Part shown: piece by piece, positions 52,250 to 60,568 of the stretch
How the letters are laid out: each line of letters starts with the position of its first letter
Position numbering within the stretch: position 1 is the first letter of the stretch
Origin: Micromonospora tarapacensis
GTDB taxonomy: Bacteria > Actinomycetota > Actinomycetes > Mycobacteriales > Micromonosporaceae
Reading direction: 5' to 3'
Length of the DNA: 64,000 bases
Assembly (NCBI RefSeq): GCF_019697375.1
Contig: NZ_JAHCDI010000004.1
Span: 3,521,324 to 3,585,323, forward strand
Position numbers and translations under genes: made by a program
The notes under the pieces: model-generated
Told to the model about the DNA's origin: nothing
The model's input: the letters and a program-made list of their open reading frames with translations, nothing else
Databases searched by the model: none

Positions 52250-53464
52250 CTAGGGGCGCAACTCTCGACGCAGGGTGACCTGCGTCCCGTCCGGCGTACG
52301 GTCGACCGACAACTCCCCGAGTGCCCGGATCAGCGACAGCCCGCGACCCCGGAATCCCGACCCGGTCGACTCCCGCCAACGCCCGCTGTCCCGCACGGCC
52401 GCCACCACCGTGCGGCCCTCCACCCGCACCTCGACGTCGATCACCGGCTCCGCCGGGTCCACCGGGTGCTCGATGGCGTTCGCCACCGCCTCGGAAACCG
52501 CCACGGTGAGGTCGAAGAGGTCCGTCTCGCCCACCCCGTGCGCGACGAGGAAGTTCTCGAGCCGCTTACGCAGCACGCTCAGCCGGGTGGGGTCGGCGGG
52601 CAGCCGCAGCGCGAACCGGTTGAGTTCGGTCGCCTCCAGCGCCAGCACCGCCACGTCGTCCCGCCGGGCCCGGTCGACGACCCGCCTGACCACCGCGTCG
52701 ACCAGATCGGCGACGTGTTCCGCGGGTCGACCGGCGTCGGCGCGCAGCTGGGCCAGGGACGCGTCGATGCCGATCCGCCGGTCCTCGATCAGACCGTCGG
52801 TGTAGAGCAGCAGCCGGTCACCCGCCCGCAGTTCACCGGAGACCGTCTCGTACTGCGTACCGGGGATGGCGCCGACCGGCGGCCCGAGCGCGCGGTCGTG
52901 CAGGAACGCCACCTCGTCACCGCGGATCAGCAGGGGGGACGGGTGCCCCGCGCCGGCGTACCGCAGCCGTCCCGTGCGCGGGCTGAACCACAGGCAGAAG
53001 ACCGTCGCGAAGGAACGCGACTCGGTGGAGCCCACCAGCCGGTTGAGCCGGGTCAGCGACTCGCCCGGATCGAAACCCTCCAGCACGTACGCGCGCAACG
53101 CGTTGCGCAGCTGGCCCATGGCTGCCGCCGCCGGCACCCCCTTGCCGACCACGTCGCCGATGATCAGGACGAGTTCGTCGTCGTCCCGGGCGACCACGTC
53201 GTACCAGTCGCCGCCCACCTCGACGCCCGCGCTGCCGGGCAGGTAACGGCTGGCCACCACGGCGCCGCGCAGCTGGGGCAGGGTGCGGGGCAGCAGGCTG
53301 TGCTGCAGGGTGGTCGCGATGCGATGTTCGGTCTCGTAGAGCTGCGCGTTCTCCAGCCGCACGCCGACCAGCCGGGCGAGCTGGGTCAACGCGGCCTCCT
53401 CGGTGCCGGCACCCTCGGCGACCGGATGCCACACCCGCAGCTCGCCGAGCCGCTGGTCGGCCAC
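52250..53464 (-). CDS. PP2C (SpoIIE) phosphatase plus HATPase module, 3' part of hybrid protein
   Basis: A 404-aa reading frame: GAF tail (ALTQLARLVGVRLENAQLYE), SpoIIE/RsbU phosphatase (GDWYDVVARDDDELVLIIGDVVGKGV and YAGAGHPSPLLI, metal Asp residues present) and a C-terminal RsbW-like HATPase (TVAVSEAVANAIEHPVDPAE). It appears to be the C-terminal third of the gene upstream at 53470-55980: restoring one base near 53503-53510 reads through as ATSVEPSFVLPLTGVADQRL. Confidence 0.85.
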   Translation of the reverse strand: MADQRLGELRVWHPVAEGAGTEEAALTQLARLVGVRLENAQLYETEHRIATTLQHSLLPRTLPQLRGAVVASRYLPGSAGVEVGGDWYDVVARDDDELVLIIGDVVGKGVPAAAAMGQLRNALRAYVLEGFDPGESLTRLNRLVGSTESRSFATVFCLWFSPRTGRLRYAGAGHPSPLLIRGDEVAFLHDRALGPPVGAIPGTQYETVSGELRAGDRLLLYTDGLIEDRRIGIDASLAQLRADAGRPAEHVADLVDAVVRRVVDRARRDDVAVLALEATELNRFALRLPADPTRLSVLRKRLENFLVAHGVGETDLFDLTVAVSEAVANAIEHPVDPAEPVIDVEVRVEGRTVVAAVRDSGRWRESTGSGFRGRGLSLIRALGELSVDRTPDGTQVTLRRELRP

Positions 53465-53469
53465 GCCGG

Positions 53470-55980
53470 TCAGCGGCAGGACGAAGGACGGCTCGACCGA
53501 GGTGGCGCCCCGGCGTCGGCCTCGAAGCGCACCCCGCCGGCGGAGACCACCACCCGGACGGCCTCGGCGAGACTGAGTGCGTGCCGGGCCGCCACCTGGA
53601 GCACGTCCGCCGTGGAGCGGGCGGTGTTGACCGCCACCGCTGCGTCGGCGAGGGCGCGCAACCGACGGATGATCTGGTTGCGCAACTGGCCGAGTTCCAG
53701 GTTGGCGCGGACCCGGGCGATCAACTCCTGCCCGGAGAACGGTTTGGTGAGGTAGTCGTCGGCGCCGACGGACAGCCCGGCCACCTCCTCGGCCGATCCG
53801 GCGCGGGCGGAGAGCAGCACGATCGGCACGTACCGGGTGCGCGGGTCCCCACGCAGCGCGGCGACCAGGCCGAAGCCGTCCAACCGGGACATCATCACGT
53901 CGGTCAGCACCAGGTCGAAGGCGGTCGCGGTGGCCAGCCGGAGGGCGTCGGCCCCGTCGGTGGCCGTGCTCACCTCCCAGGTCGGCATGAGCAGCCGGGC
54001 GACGTGTTCGCGCAGGTCGGCGTTGTCGTCGACGACCAGGATGCGGCCCGCCGGGACGGACCCCGAGGGGCCGGGTGACCGCGCGGCAGAGCCCTCCGGC
54101 CCGGCTGCGGCAGGTGCCGGCGCACCCGGGCCGGTCGATGTGCGGACGGTCGGGACGGTCGGTGCGGGGCCGACGGTCCAGCGCGCGGTCTCGGCGACGA
54201 AGAGGGCGGCCTGTCCCGGCTCGCGCTCCGTGCCGTCACCGGCGGCGTCGGCCACCCGGTCGGGCGGCAGGTGCCCCGAGCCGAACGGCACGGTCACCAC
54301 GAAGGTGCTGCCGACGTCGACCTGGCTGGTGACCGAGACCCGTCCGCCGTGCATCTCGACCAGTTCCCGGACCAGGGCCAGCCCGATCCCGGTGCCCTCG
54401 TGGCTGCGCGAGCGCACCCCCGGCACCCGGTGGAACCGCTCGAAGACGTGCGGCAACTCCGCCGGGACGATGCCCACGCCGGTGTCGGTCACCTCCAGTC
54501 GGGCGGCGCCGTCGACCGCCTGCACCCGGACGCCGATCTCCCCGTCGAGGGTGAACTTCAGGGCGTTCGAGATCAGATTGAGGACGATCTTCTCCCACAT
54601 GTCCTGGTCGACCAGGACCGGCTCCGGCAACGGCGGGCAGTCCACCGTCAGTCGCAGCCCGGCGCGTTCGGTGGCCGAGCGGAACGTGCTGGCCAACCGG
54701 GAGGTGTAGCCGGCCAGTTCGGTCGGCTCGTAGTGGGCGGCCAACCGCCCCGACTCCAGTCGGGAGAAATCGAGCACCGTGTTGACCAGCTTCAGCAGCC
54801 GCATCGCGTTGCGGTGCATCATGGTGAGCGGCTGCGTGTAGCCGGCCGGCAGCGCCGGATCGGCGAGCAGGTCCTCCAACGGGCCGAGCACCAGGGTGAG
54901 CGGGGTGCGGAACTCGTGACTCACGTTGGCGAAGAAGTTGGTCTTCGCCAGATCCAGGGCGGCCAGCGCCGCCGCCCGGCCGCGTTCCTGTTCGTACGCC
55001 CGCTGCTTACCCACCGCGCGGGAGATCTGCGCGGCGACCAACTCGCAGAAGGTGCGGTATTCGTCGGTGAACGGCAGCCGGCGGGCCACCCCCAGCACCA
55101 GCACCCCGGCCGGCTCGTTGGTCGCACTGATCGGCAGCACCAGCGCCTCCCCGGCGGCGTCTGCCGGTACGTGCCCGAACAGATCGGCCGTGGCCACGAC
55201 ATCCTCGGTGCCGCTCGCCGCCACCTCGGCCAGCCGCTCGGGCAGCTCGACGGCGGCGATCCCGGCGCCGCTGACCCCGGCCACCCGCAGGTGCCCGTCA
55301 CCGTCACGCAGGTAGAGCAGGCCGAACGGCACGTCCGCCCGGTGCCGGTCGAGCACTGCCGCGGCGGCCCGGCCGAGCGACCCGACATCCCCCGGGTCAG
55401 CCAGTTCCGAACCGAGTTCGGCCAGGGCCCGCAGCCGGCGCTCGCCGAGCACCCGCCCGGTGGTCTCGTTGCAGATGCACAGCACCCCGTTGATGGAACC
55501 GTCCGCGTCCCGCACGGGGTCGTACGAGACGTCGAAGTAGACGTCCTCGACGAAGCCGTGCCGGTCCAGCAGGAAGTGGTGATCCCGCGCCTGGTACGCC
55601 TCGCCACCGCGCAACACGCCGCGCAGCAGCGGCTCGAGCACGTCCCAGGTCTCCGCCCAGTGCTCCCGGGCAGGCCGTCCCAGCGCCGCGGGATGCTTGT
55701 CGCCGATGGTCGGCCGGTAGGCGTCGTTGTAGAAGGCACGCAGCTCGTCGCCCCAGAACACGACGATCTGGGCCTTCGAGGCGAGCATCGTGCTGATGGC
55801 GTTGCCCAGGGTGGCCGGCCATCGGTGCGGGGTGCCGAGTGGGCTGGCCGTCCAGTCGTGCTCGCGCAGCAGGGCACCCATCTCACCGCCACCGGCGAAG
55901 GCCGCCGCGAGCAGCGGCGGAATCCGCCCGTCCGCCGCGGCTGGATGGCTACGATCCGCGCCCCCCTGGGCCGAGTTCAT
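53470..55980 (-). CDS. Hybrid sensor histidine kinase/response regulator, 5' part
   Basis: An 836-aa reading frame. Domains in order: PAS (LGTPHRWPATLGNAISTMLA ... DVYFDVSYDPVRDADGSING, about residues 45-170), GAF (about 180-330), HisKA with SHEFRTPLTLVLGPLEDLL near 360, HATPase (NLISNALKF, DTGVGI, GTGIGLALVRELV), a Pro/Ala linker, then a receiver (ILVVDDNADLREH, LTDVMM, KPFSGQEL). A second GAF begins at the end and is cut by the frameshift. Repaired with the downstream frame it gives about 1240 aa, a kinase-receiver-phosphatase in one chain. No transmembrane helix, so cytosolic. Confidence 0.88.
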   Translation of the reverse strand: MNSAQGGADRSHPAAADGRIPPLLAAAFAGGGEMGALLREHDWTASPLGTPHRWPATLGNAISTMLASKAQIVVFWGDELRAFYNDAYRPTIGDKHPAALGRPAREHWAETWDVLEPLLRGVLRGGEAYQARDHHFLLDRHGFVEDVYFDVSYDPVRDADGSINGVLCICNETTGRVLGERRLRALAELGSELADPGDVGSLGRAAAAVLDRHRADVPFGLLYLRDGDGHLRVAGVSGAGIAAVELPERLAEVAASGTEDVVATADLFGHVPADAAGEALVLPISATNEPAGVLVLGVARRLPFTDEYRTFCELVAAQISRAVGKQRAYEQERGRAAALAALDLAKTNFFANVSHEFRTPLTLVLGPLEDLLADPALPAGYTQPLTMMHRNAMRLLKLVNTVLDFSRLESGRLAAHYEPTELAGYTSRLASTFRSATERAGLRLTVDCPPLPEPVLVDQDMWEKIVLNLISNALKFTLDGEIGVRVQAVDGAARLEVTDTGVGIVPAELPHVFERFHRVPGVRSRSHEGTGIGLALVRELVEMHGGRVSVTSQVDVGSTFVVTVPFGSGHLPPDRVADAAGDGTEREPGQAALFVAETARWTVGPAPTVPTVRTSTGPGAPAPAAAGPEGSAARSPGPSGSVPAGRILVVDDNADLREHVARLLMPTWEVSTATDGADALRLATATAFDLVLTDVMMSRLDGFGLVAALRGDPRTRYVPIVLLSARAGSAEEVAGLSVGADDYLTKPFSGQELIARVRANLELGQLRNQIIRRLRALADAAVAVNTARSTADVLQVAARHALSLAEAVRVVVSAGGVRFEADAGAPPRSSRPSSCR

Positions 55981-56154
55981 GCAGCCTCCCCGGCCGTGTC
56001 CGCACCGCTTCCGATCATCAGATGCCCTGCTCCGCCTTCTACCCAGACGGATCAGCTACGTAACGCACACGGCCGGCCGGACGCTGGTCAACGTCGCCCG
56101 GCCGGCCGTCCCGGACCACCCGACCCAGGCCGGCGCCACCCGGTGTTGCCGAGA

Positions 56155-56928
56155 TCACAACGGCGTGACGTACGCGCCGGTGATCCCGCCGTCGACCACG
56201 AACTGCGCGGCCGTCATGAAGGAGGCGTCGTCGCTGGCCAGGAAGGCCACCGCGGCGGCGATCTCGGTCGGCTCGCCGAAGCGTCCCATCGGCACGTGCA
56301 CCAGCCGGCGGGCGGCCCGCTCCGGATCGGCCGCGAACAACTCCCGCAGCAACGGGGTGGCCACCGGCCCGGGGCACAGGGCGTTGACCCGGATGCCCTC
56401 CCGGGCGAACTGGACGCCCAACTCCCGGGTCAACGCCAGCACCCCGCCCTTGCTCGCGGTGTACGCGATCTGCGACGTCGCCGCGCCCATCAGCGCCACG
56501 AACGAGGCGGTGTTGATGATCGACCCCCGGCCCTGCCGGCGCATGTGCCCGATGACGTGCTTGCAGCACAGGTAGACGCTTGTCGTGTTGACCCGCAGCA
56601 CCCGCTCCCAGGCGTCCAGGCCGGTGTCGAGGATGGAGTCGTCGTCCGGCGGCGAGATGCCGGCGTTGTTGAACGCGACGTCCACCCGCCCGTACCGCTC
56701 GACCACCCCGTCGAACAGCTCCCGTACCGCCGTCTCGTCGGCCACGTCGGCGGCGACGAAGATCCCGCCCACCTCGGCGGCGGCCCGCTCGCCCCCCTCG
56801 GCGTCCAGGTCGACACAGACCACCCGGGCTCCCTCGGCGGCGAACCGCCGCACGGTGGCCAGACCGATGCCACTGGCCGCCCCGGTCACCACCGCGACCC
56901 GATCCTGCAACCGTGCCTGCATGCTCAC
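56155..56928 (-). CDS. SDR-family NAD(P)-dependent oxidoreductase
   Basis: A 257-aa short-chain dehydrogenase with TGAASGIG near residue 16, the NNAG motif, and catalytic S-Y-K with Tyr/Lys in AYTASKGG. It ends with ...DGGITGAYVTPL. Its ATG overlaps the stop of the aldehyde dehydrogenase gene (ATGA). In M. tuberculosis the equivalents are Rv2857c-Rv2858c-Rv2860c. A role as the alcohol-to-aldehyde step in breakdown of gamma-glutamylated amines is inferred from the operon. Confidence 0.9.
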   Translation of the reverse strand: MSMQARLQDRVAVVTGAASGIGLATVRRFAAEGARVVCVDLDAEGGERAAAEVGGIFVAADVADETAVRELFDGVVERYGRVDVAFNNAGISPPDDDSILDTGLDAWERVLRVNTTSVYLCCKHVIGHMRRQGRGSIINTASFVALMGAATSQIAYTASKGGVLALTRELGVQFAREGIRVNALCPGPVATPLLRELFAADPERAARRLVHVPMGRFGEPTEIAAAVAFLASDDASFMTAAQFVVDGGITGAYVTPL

Positions 56929-58289
56929 TCCTCCGTGCTGATGAACACGTTCTTGACGTCGGTGAACGCATGCAGGGCGTCCGGCCCCAACTCGCGGCCG
57001 AGACCGGAGCGTTTCATGCCGCCGAACGGGGTCCAGTAGCGCACCGAGGAGTGCGAGTTGACGCTCAGGTTGCCGGACTCCACCGCCCGGGCCACCCGCA
57101 GCGCCCGGCCCACGTCGCGGGTCCAGATCGAGCCGGACAGGCCGTACTCGGTGTCGTTGGCCAGCCGGACCGCCTCGGCCTCGTCGCCGAACGGGAGCAC
57201 CGAGACGACCGGGCCGAAGATCTCCTCACGCCAGTGCCGGTCGGCGGGCGAGTCGGCGAGCAGCACGGTGGGGGCGTACCAGTAGCCGGGACCGTCCGGG
57301 CGGGTGCCGGTGAACGCGACCCGCGCCCCGTCGGCGTACCCGGCGACCCGGTCCCGGTGCGCGGCCGAGATCAGTGGTCCCATCTCGGTGCTCTCGTCGG
57401 CCGGGTCACCCACCCGGAAGGCGCGCACCGCCGGTTCGAGCAGTTCCAGGAAGCGGTCGTACACCCCGCGCTGGACCAGGAGCCGGGACCGGGCGCAGCA
57501 GTCCTGGCCGGCGTTGTCGAAGACCGCGTACGGCGCGGTGGCCGCCGCCCGCTCCAGGTCGGCGTCGGCGAAGACCAGGTTCGCCGACTTGCCGCCCAGT
57601 TCCAGGGTCAGCCGCTTCACTCCGGCGGCGCAGCCGGCCATGATCCGGGTGCCGACCTCGGTGGAGCCGGTGAAGCAGATCTTGCGTACCGCGGGGTGGC
57701 TGACGAACCGCTCGCCCACCACGTCGCCCCGGCCGGGCAGCACCGTGAACACGCCCTCCGGCAGCCCCGCCTCCAGCGCCAGTTCGGCCAGCCGCAGGGC
57801 GGTCAGCGGGGTCAGCTCGGCGGGCTTGAGGACCACCGTGTTGCCGGCGGCGAGCGCGGGGGCGAAGCCCCAGGCGGCGATCGGCATCGGGAAGTTCCAC
57901 GGCACGATCACCCCGACCACGCCGAGCGGCTCGTGGAAGGTGACGTCCAGCCCGCCCGGCACCGGGATCTGCCGCCCGGTGAGCCGTTCCGGCGCCCCCG
58001 CGTAGTAGTCGAGCACGTCCCGCACGTTGCCCGCCTCCCAGCGGGCGTTGCCGATGGTGTGTCCGGCGTTGCGCACCTCCAGCCGGGCCAACTCCTCCAG
58101 GTGCTCGTCCACCACTGCGGCGAACCGCCGCAACACCCGCGCCCGATCCCCCGCACCGACCTCCCGCCACGTCTCGTACGCCGCCACCGCCCGCGAGATC
58201 GCCGAGTCCACCTCCCCCACCGAGCTCTCCGCAACCTCCCGCAACACCACCCCCCAAGCCGGATCCCAAACCTCACCCACCCTCCCCAT
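56925..58289 (-). CDS. Aldehyde dehydrogenase family protein
   Basis: About 454 aa. The fold is intact: VPWNFPMPIAAWGFAPALAA, the cofactor motif FTGSTEVG, the active-site Glu in LELGGKS and Cys in NAGQDCCARSR, and EIFGPVVSVLPF. The N-terminus is uncertain: in-frame ATGs at 58346, 58313 and 58289 lie in a GA-rich repeat tract encoding GEREMGRE units. I chose 58289 because the tract itself supplies a Shine-Dalgarno-like GAGGG upstream. Second gene of the glnA-like operon. Confidence 0.88.
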   Translation of the reverse strand: MGRVGEVWDPAWGVVLREVAESSVGEVDSAISRAVAAYETWREVGAGDRARVLRRFAAVVDEHLEELARLEVRNAGHTIGNARWEAGNVRDVLDYYAGAPERLTGRQIPVPGGLDVTFHEPLGVVGVIVPWNFPMPIAAWGFAPALAAGNTVVLKPAELTPLTALRLAELALEAGLPEGVFTVLPGRGDVVGERFVSHPAVRKICFTGSTEVGTRIMAGCAAGVKRLTLELGGKSANLVFADADLERAAATAPYAVFDNAGQDCCARSRLLVQRGVYDRFLELLEPAVRAFRVGDPADESTEMGPLISAAHRDRVAGYADGARVAFTGTRPDGPGYWYAPTVLLADSPADRHWREEIFGPVVSVLPFGDEAEAVRLANDTEYGLSGSIWTRDVGRALRVARAVESGNLSVNSHSSVRYWTPFGGMKRSGLGRELGPDALHAFTDVKNVFISTEE

Positions 58290-58339
58290 CTCCCTCTCCC
58301 CCTCCCTCCCCATCTCCCTCTCCCCATCTCTCTCTTCGT

Positions 58340-58410
58340 CGATCATGGAGTTGTGGCGCCGCGCAAATGCCACGTACCCCTGCGTTTCAGGCACCACAAC
58401 TCCATGATCG
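58340..58410. repeat. Palindromic element between glnA-like gene and ALDH
   Basis: Bases 58340-58360 pair with 58390-58410 at 20 of 21 positions (CGATCATGGAGTTGTGG half-site) around a 29-base loop. It overlaps the possible upstream start of the aldehyde dehydrogenase, supplying ATG 58346. With the pyrimidine-rich tract beside it, it looks like an inserted dispersed element. Confidence 0.75.
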
Positions 58411-58468
58411 GCGAGGTGGGGGTGGGGTGGCGAGGTGGGGGTGGGGGTGGGGTGGGGTGGGGGTGGGG
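58411..58468 (-). other. C-rich transcript segment (G-quadruplex/rut-like)
   Basis: The plus strand has eight runs of four or five G within 58 bases directly after the glnA-like stop codon. The minus-strand transcript is therefore almost pure C with A and few G, the composition of a Rho utilisation site, and the template strand could fold a G-quadruplex. The palindrome follows immediately. Confidence 0.6.
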
Positions 58469-59833
58469 TTAGAGGCGTTCGAAGCCACGGGTTAGTTCCC
58501 AGTCGGTGACGGCGGCGTCGAAGGCGGCCAGTTCGACGCGGGCCATGTTGGCGTAGTGGGCGGTCACGTCAGCGCCGAAGGCGTCTCGGGCGACCGTCGA
58601 GCCCTCCCAGAGGGTGAGGGCGTCGCGGAGGGTGCCGGGGACCCGTTCGGCCGCCGCGTCGTCGTAGGCGTTGCCGGTGCACTCCCCGGCCAGCTCCAAC
58701 TCGTTCTCGATGCCGTGCACCGCCCCGGCCACCAGGGCGGCGATCGCCAGGTACGGGTTGACGTCCGCGCCCGGCACCCGGTTCTCCACCCGCATCCCCT
58801 GGCCGTGCCCGACCACCCGCAGCGCGCAGGTGCGGTTGTCGGTGCCCCAGCGCAGCGCCGTCGGGGCGAAGGAGCCCGGCTGGTAACGCTTGTACGAGTT
58901 GATGTTCGGCGCGAAGAGTAGGCTCAGCTCCCGCATCGTGGCAAGCAGCCCGGCGAGCACCCGCTGCCCGGTCACGCTCAGGTGTGCCGGGCCGTCACCC
59001 AGCATCGCCGAGCCACCGGAGGCGTCCCGCAGCGAGAAGTGGATGTGGCAGGAGTTGCCCTCCCGCGCGTTCGGCTTGGCCATGAAGGTGATCGACATGC
59101 CCTCCTGGGCGGCGATCTCCTTCGCCCCGTTCTTGTAGATGACGTGGTGGTCGGCGCAGGCCACCGCCTCGTCGTACCGGAAGGCGATCTCGTGTTGGCC
59201 GAGGTTGCACTCCCCCTTGGCGCTCTCCGGAGTGAGCCCCGCACCGGCCATCTCGGTGCGGATGCGGCGCAGCAGCGGCTCGACCCGGGCGGTGCCGAGC
59301 AGCGAGTAGTCCACGTTGTACTGGTTGGCGGGAGTGAGGTCACGGTAGCCGCGCTGCCACGCCTGCTCGTACGAGTCGCGGAACAGGACGAACTCCAGCT
59401 CGGTCCCGGCGTACGCGGTCAACCCGTGCGCGGACAGCCGGTCCAACTGGCGGCGCAGGATCTGCCGGGGCGAGGCGGTCACCGGCCCGGCGCCGTCCAG
59501 CCACTCCAGGTCGGCCAGGAGCAGGGCGGTGCCGGGCTGCCACGGCACCCGGCGCAGGGTGCCGAAATCCGGCTTCATGGCGAGGTCGCCGTACCCGCGT
59601 TCCCAGCTCGACATGGCGTACCCGCCGACGGTGTTCATGTCGACGTCCACGGCGAGCAGGTAGTCGCACCCCTCGCTGCCGTGCGCGACGACCTGATCGA
59701 GGAAGAAGGGGGCGTGGAACCGCTTGCCCTGCAACCGGCCCTGCATGTCGACCAGGGCCAACGCCACCGTGTCGATCTCCCCCTCGGCGACGGCGACCCG
59801 CAGCTGTTCCAGCGTGAGCGGTGGTCTTTTCAT
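58469..59833 (-). CDS. Glutamine-synthetase-like gamma-glutamylamine ligase
   Basis: A 454-aa GlnA-family protein (GlnA3/GlnA4 type rather than GlnA1). Catalytic blocks are GTELEFVLF, AKGECNLGQHEIAF, GNSCHIHFSL and NRTCALRVVGHGQGMRVENRVPGAD; the adenylylation Tyr region of GlnA1 is not evident. Paired with aldehyde dehydrogenase and SDR it fits gamma-glutamylation of polyamines or ethanolamine for use as nitrogen source. ATG 59833 has GGAGG eight bases upstream. Corresponds to M. tuberculosis glnA4 by synteny. Confidence 0.9.
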   Translation of the reverse strand: MKRPPLTLEQLRVAVAEGEIDTVALALVDMQGRLQGKRFHAPFFLDQVVAHGSEGCDYLLAVDVDMNTVGGYAMSSWERGYGDLAMKPDFGTLRRVPWQPGTALLLADLEWLDGAGPVTASPRQILRRQLDRLSAHGLTAYAGTELEFVLFRDSYEQAWQRGYRDLTPANQYNVDYSLLGTARVEPLLRRIRTEMAGAGLTPESAKGECNLGQHEIAFRYDEAVACADHHVIYKNGAKEIAAQEGMSITFMAKPNAREGNSCHIHFSLRDASGGSAMLGDGPAHLSVTGQRVLAGLLATMRELSLLFAPNINSYKRYQPGSFAPTALRWGTDNRTCALRVVGHGQGMRVENRVPGADVNPYLAIAALVAGAVHGIENELELAGECTGNAYDDAAAERVPGTLRDALTLWEGSTVARDAFGADVTAHYANMARVELAAFDAAVTDWELTRGFERL

Positions 59834-59853
59834 CCGCGAGCCTCCATCACCAA

Positions 59854-59883
59854 GGTCTACCGGCCGCAGCCGATCACCGTCAA
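59854..59883 (-). promoter_or_regulatory. Sigma-70-type promoter of the glnA-like operon
   Basis: TTGACG (59883-59878) and TAGACC (59859-59854) are separated by 18 bp on the minus strand, about 20 bp upstream of the start codon. This is the best -35/-10 pair I see in the window. Confidence 0.65.
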
Positions 59884-59977
59884 TGGGCCGCACCGCTCGT
59901 ACCCGGCGACACCGGCCGGGCAAACCGGCCGGAGCGCCTCGCCTGCCGCGGTCGGCGGGGCACGGCCGTCGGGTCGG

Positions 59978-60478
59978 TCAGGTGAGCACCAGGCCGGCCA
60001 CCCAGAGCGCGCCGATCACCATTCCGGACAGGAATTCGACAAGCATCGACAGCCCGGCCGCCGCGACCGCCTGCTTCGTCGCCGGCCAGGCCAGGCGGGT
60101 GTCCCCCAGTCGCAGCCGCTCCATCGCGAAGATGCCGCCGATGAAGCCGATCACCAGCCCGACCACCGGGATGACGAAGAACCCGACCAGGCCCAGCACG
60201 GCCCCGGCCAGCAGCGAGGAGGTGGGCACGCCGGCCCGTTTGAGATTGCGGCCGGGCCAGGCGTACTTGACCACCGTGCCGCCCACGGCGACGCCGGTGG
60301 CCGCGGCGAGCACCAGCCACCGGCCGAGGCCGGCGCCGCCGAACAGCGTCCACACCAGCACTCCACCCCAGCACAGGGGCAGCGCCGGCAGCCCCGGCAA
60401 GACCACCCCGGCGAGCCCGGCGAGGATGGCCAGCGCGGCGACCACCGACACCACGGTTGTGCTGTCCGACAGGCTCAC
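59978..60478 (-). CDS. DUF456 membrane protein
   Basis: A 166-aa protein matching DUF456 with four or five helices and Gly-rich repeats: LAGVVLPGLPALPLCWGGVL near the start, KYAWPGRNLKRAGVPTSSLLAG and IPVVGLVIGFIGGIFAMERLR in the middle. Function unknown. It is separated by 144 bp from the glnA-like gene downstream, which has its own promoter, so it is probably an independent unit. Confidence 0.85.
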   Translation of the reverse strand: MSLSDSTTVVSVVAALAILAGLAGVVLPGLPALPLCWGGVLVWTLFGGAGLGRWLVLAAATGVAVGGTVVKYAWPGRNLKRAGVPTSSLLAGAVLGLVGFFVIPVVGLVIGFIGGIFAMERLRLGDTRLAWPATKQAVAAAGLSMLVEFLSGMVIGALWVAGLVLT

Positions 60479-60568
60479 GTCGACTCCCGATCCGATAGTC
60501 CCGCCGAGATCCGGACGGCCCGCGTCGGGACGCCCCGGCTCGGCGCACCCCGCATCATGACACCCTGA

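Noticed and set aside
58411..58468. G-rich tract as a coding or telomere-like repeat
   Set aside because: No reading frame and an internal chromosomal position; better explained as a transcript-level signal or repeat remnant.
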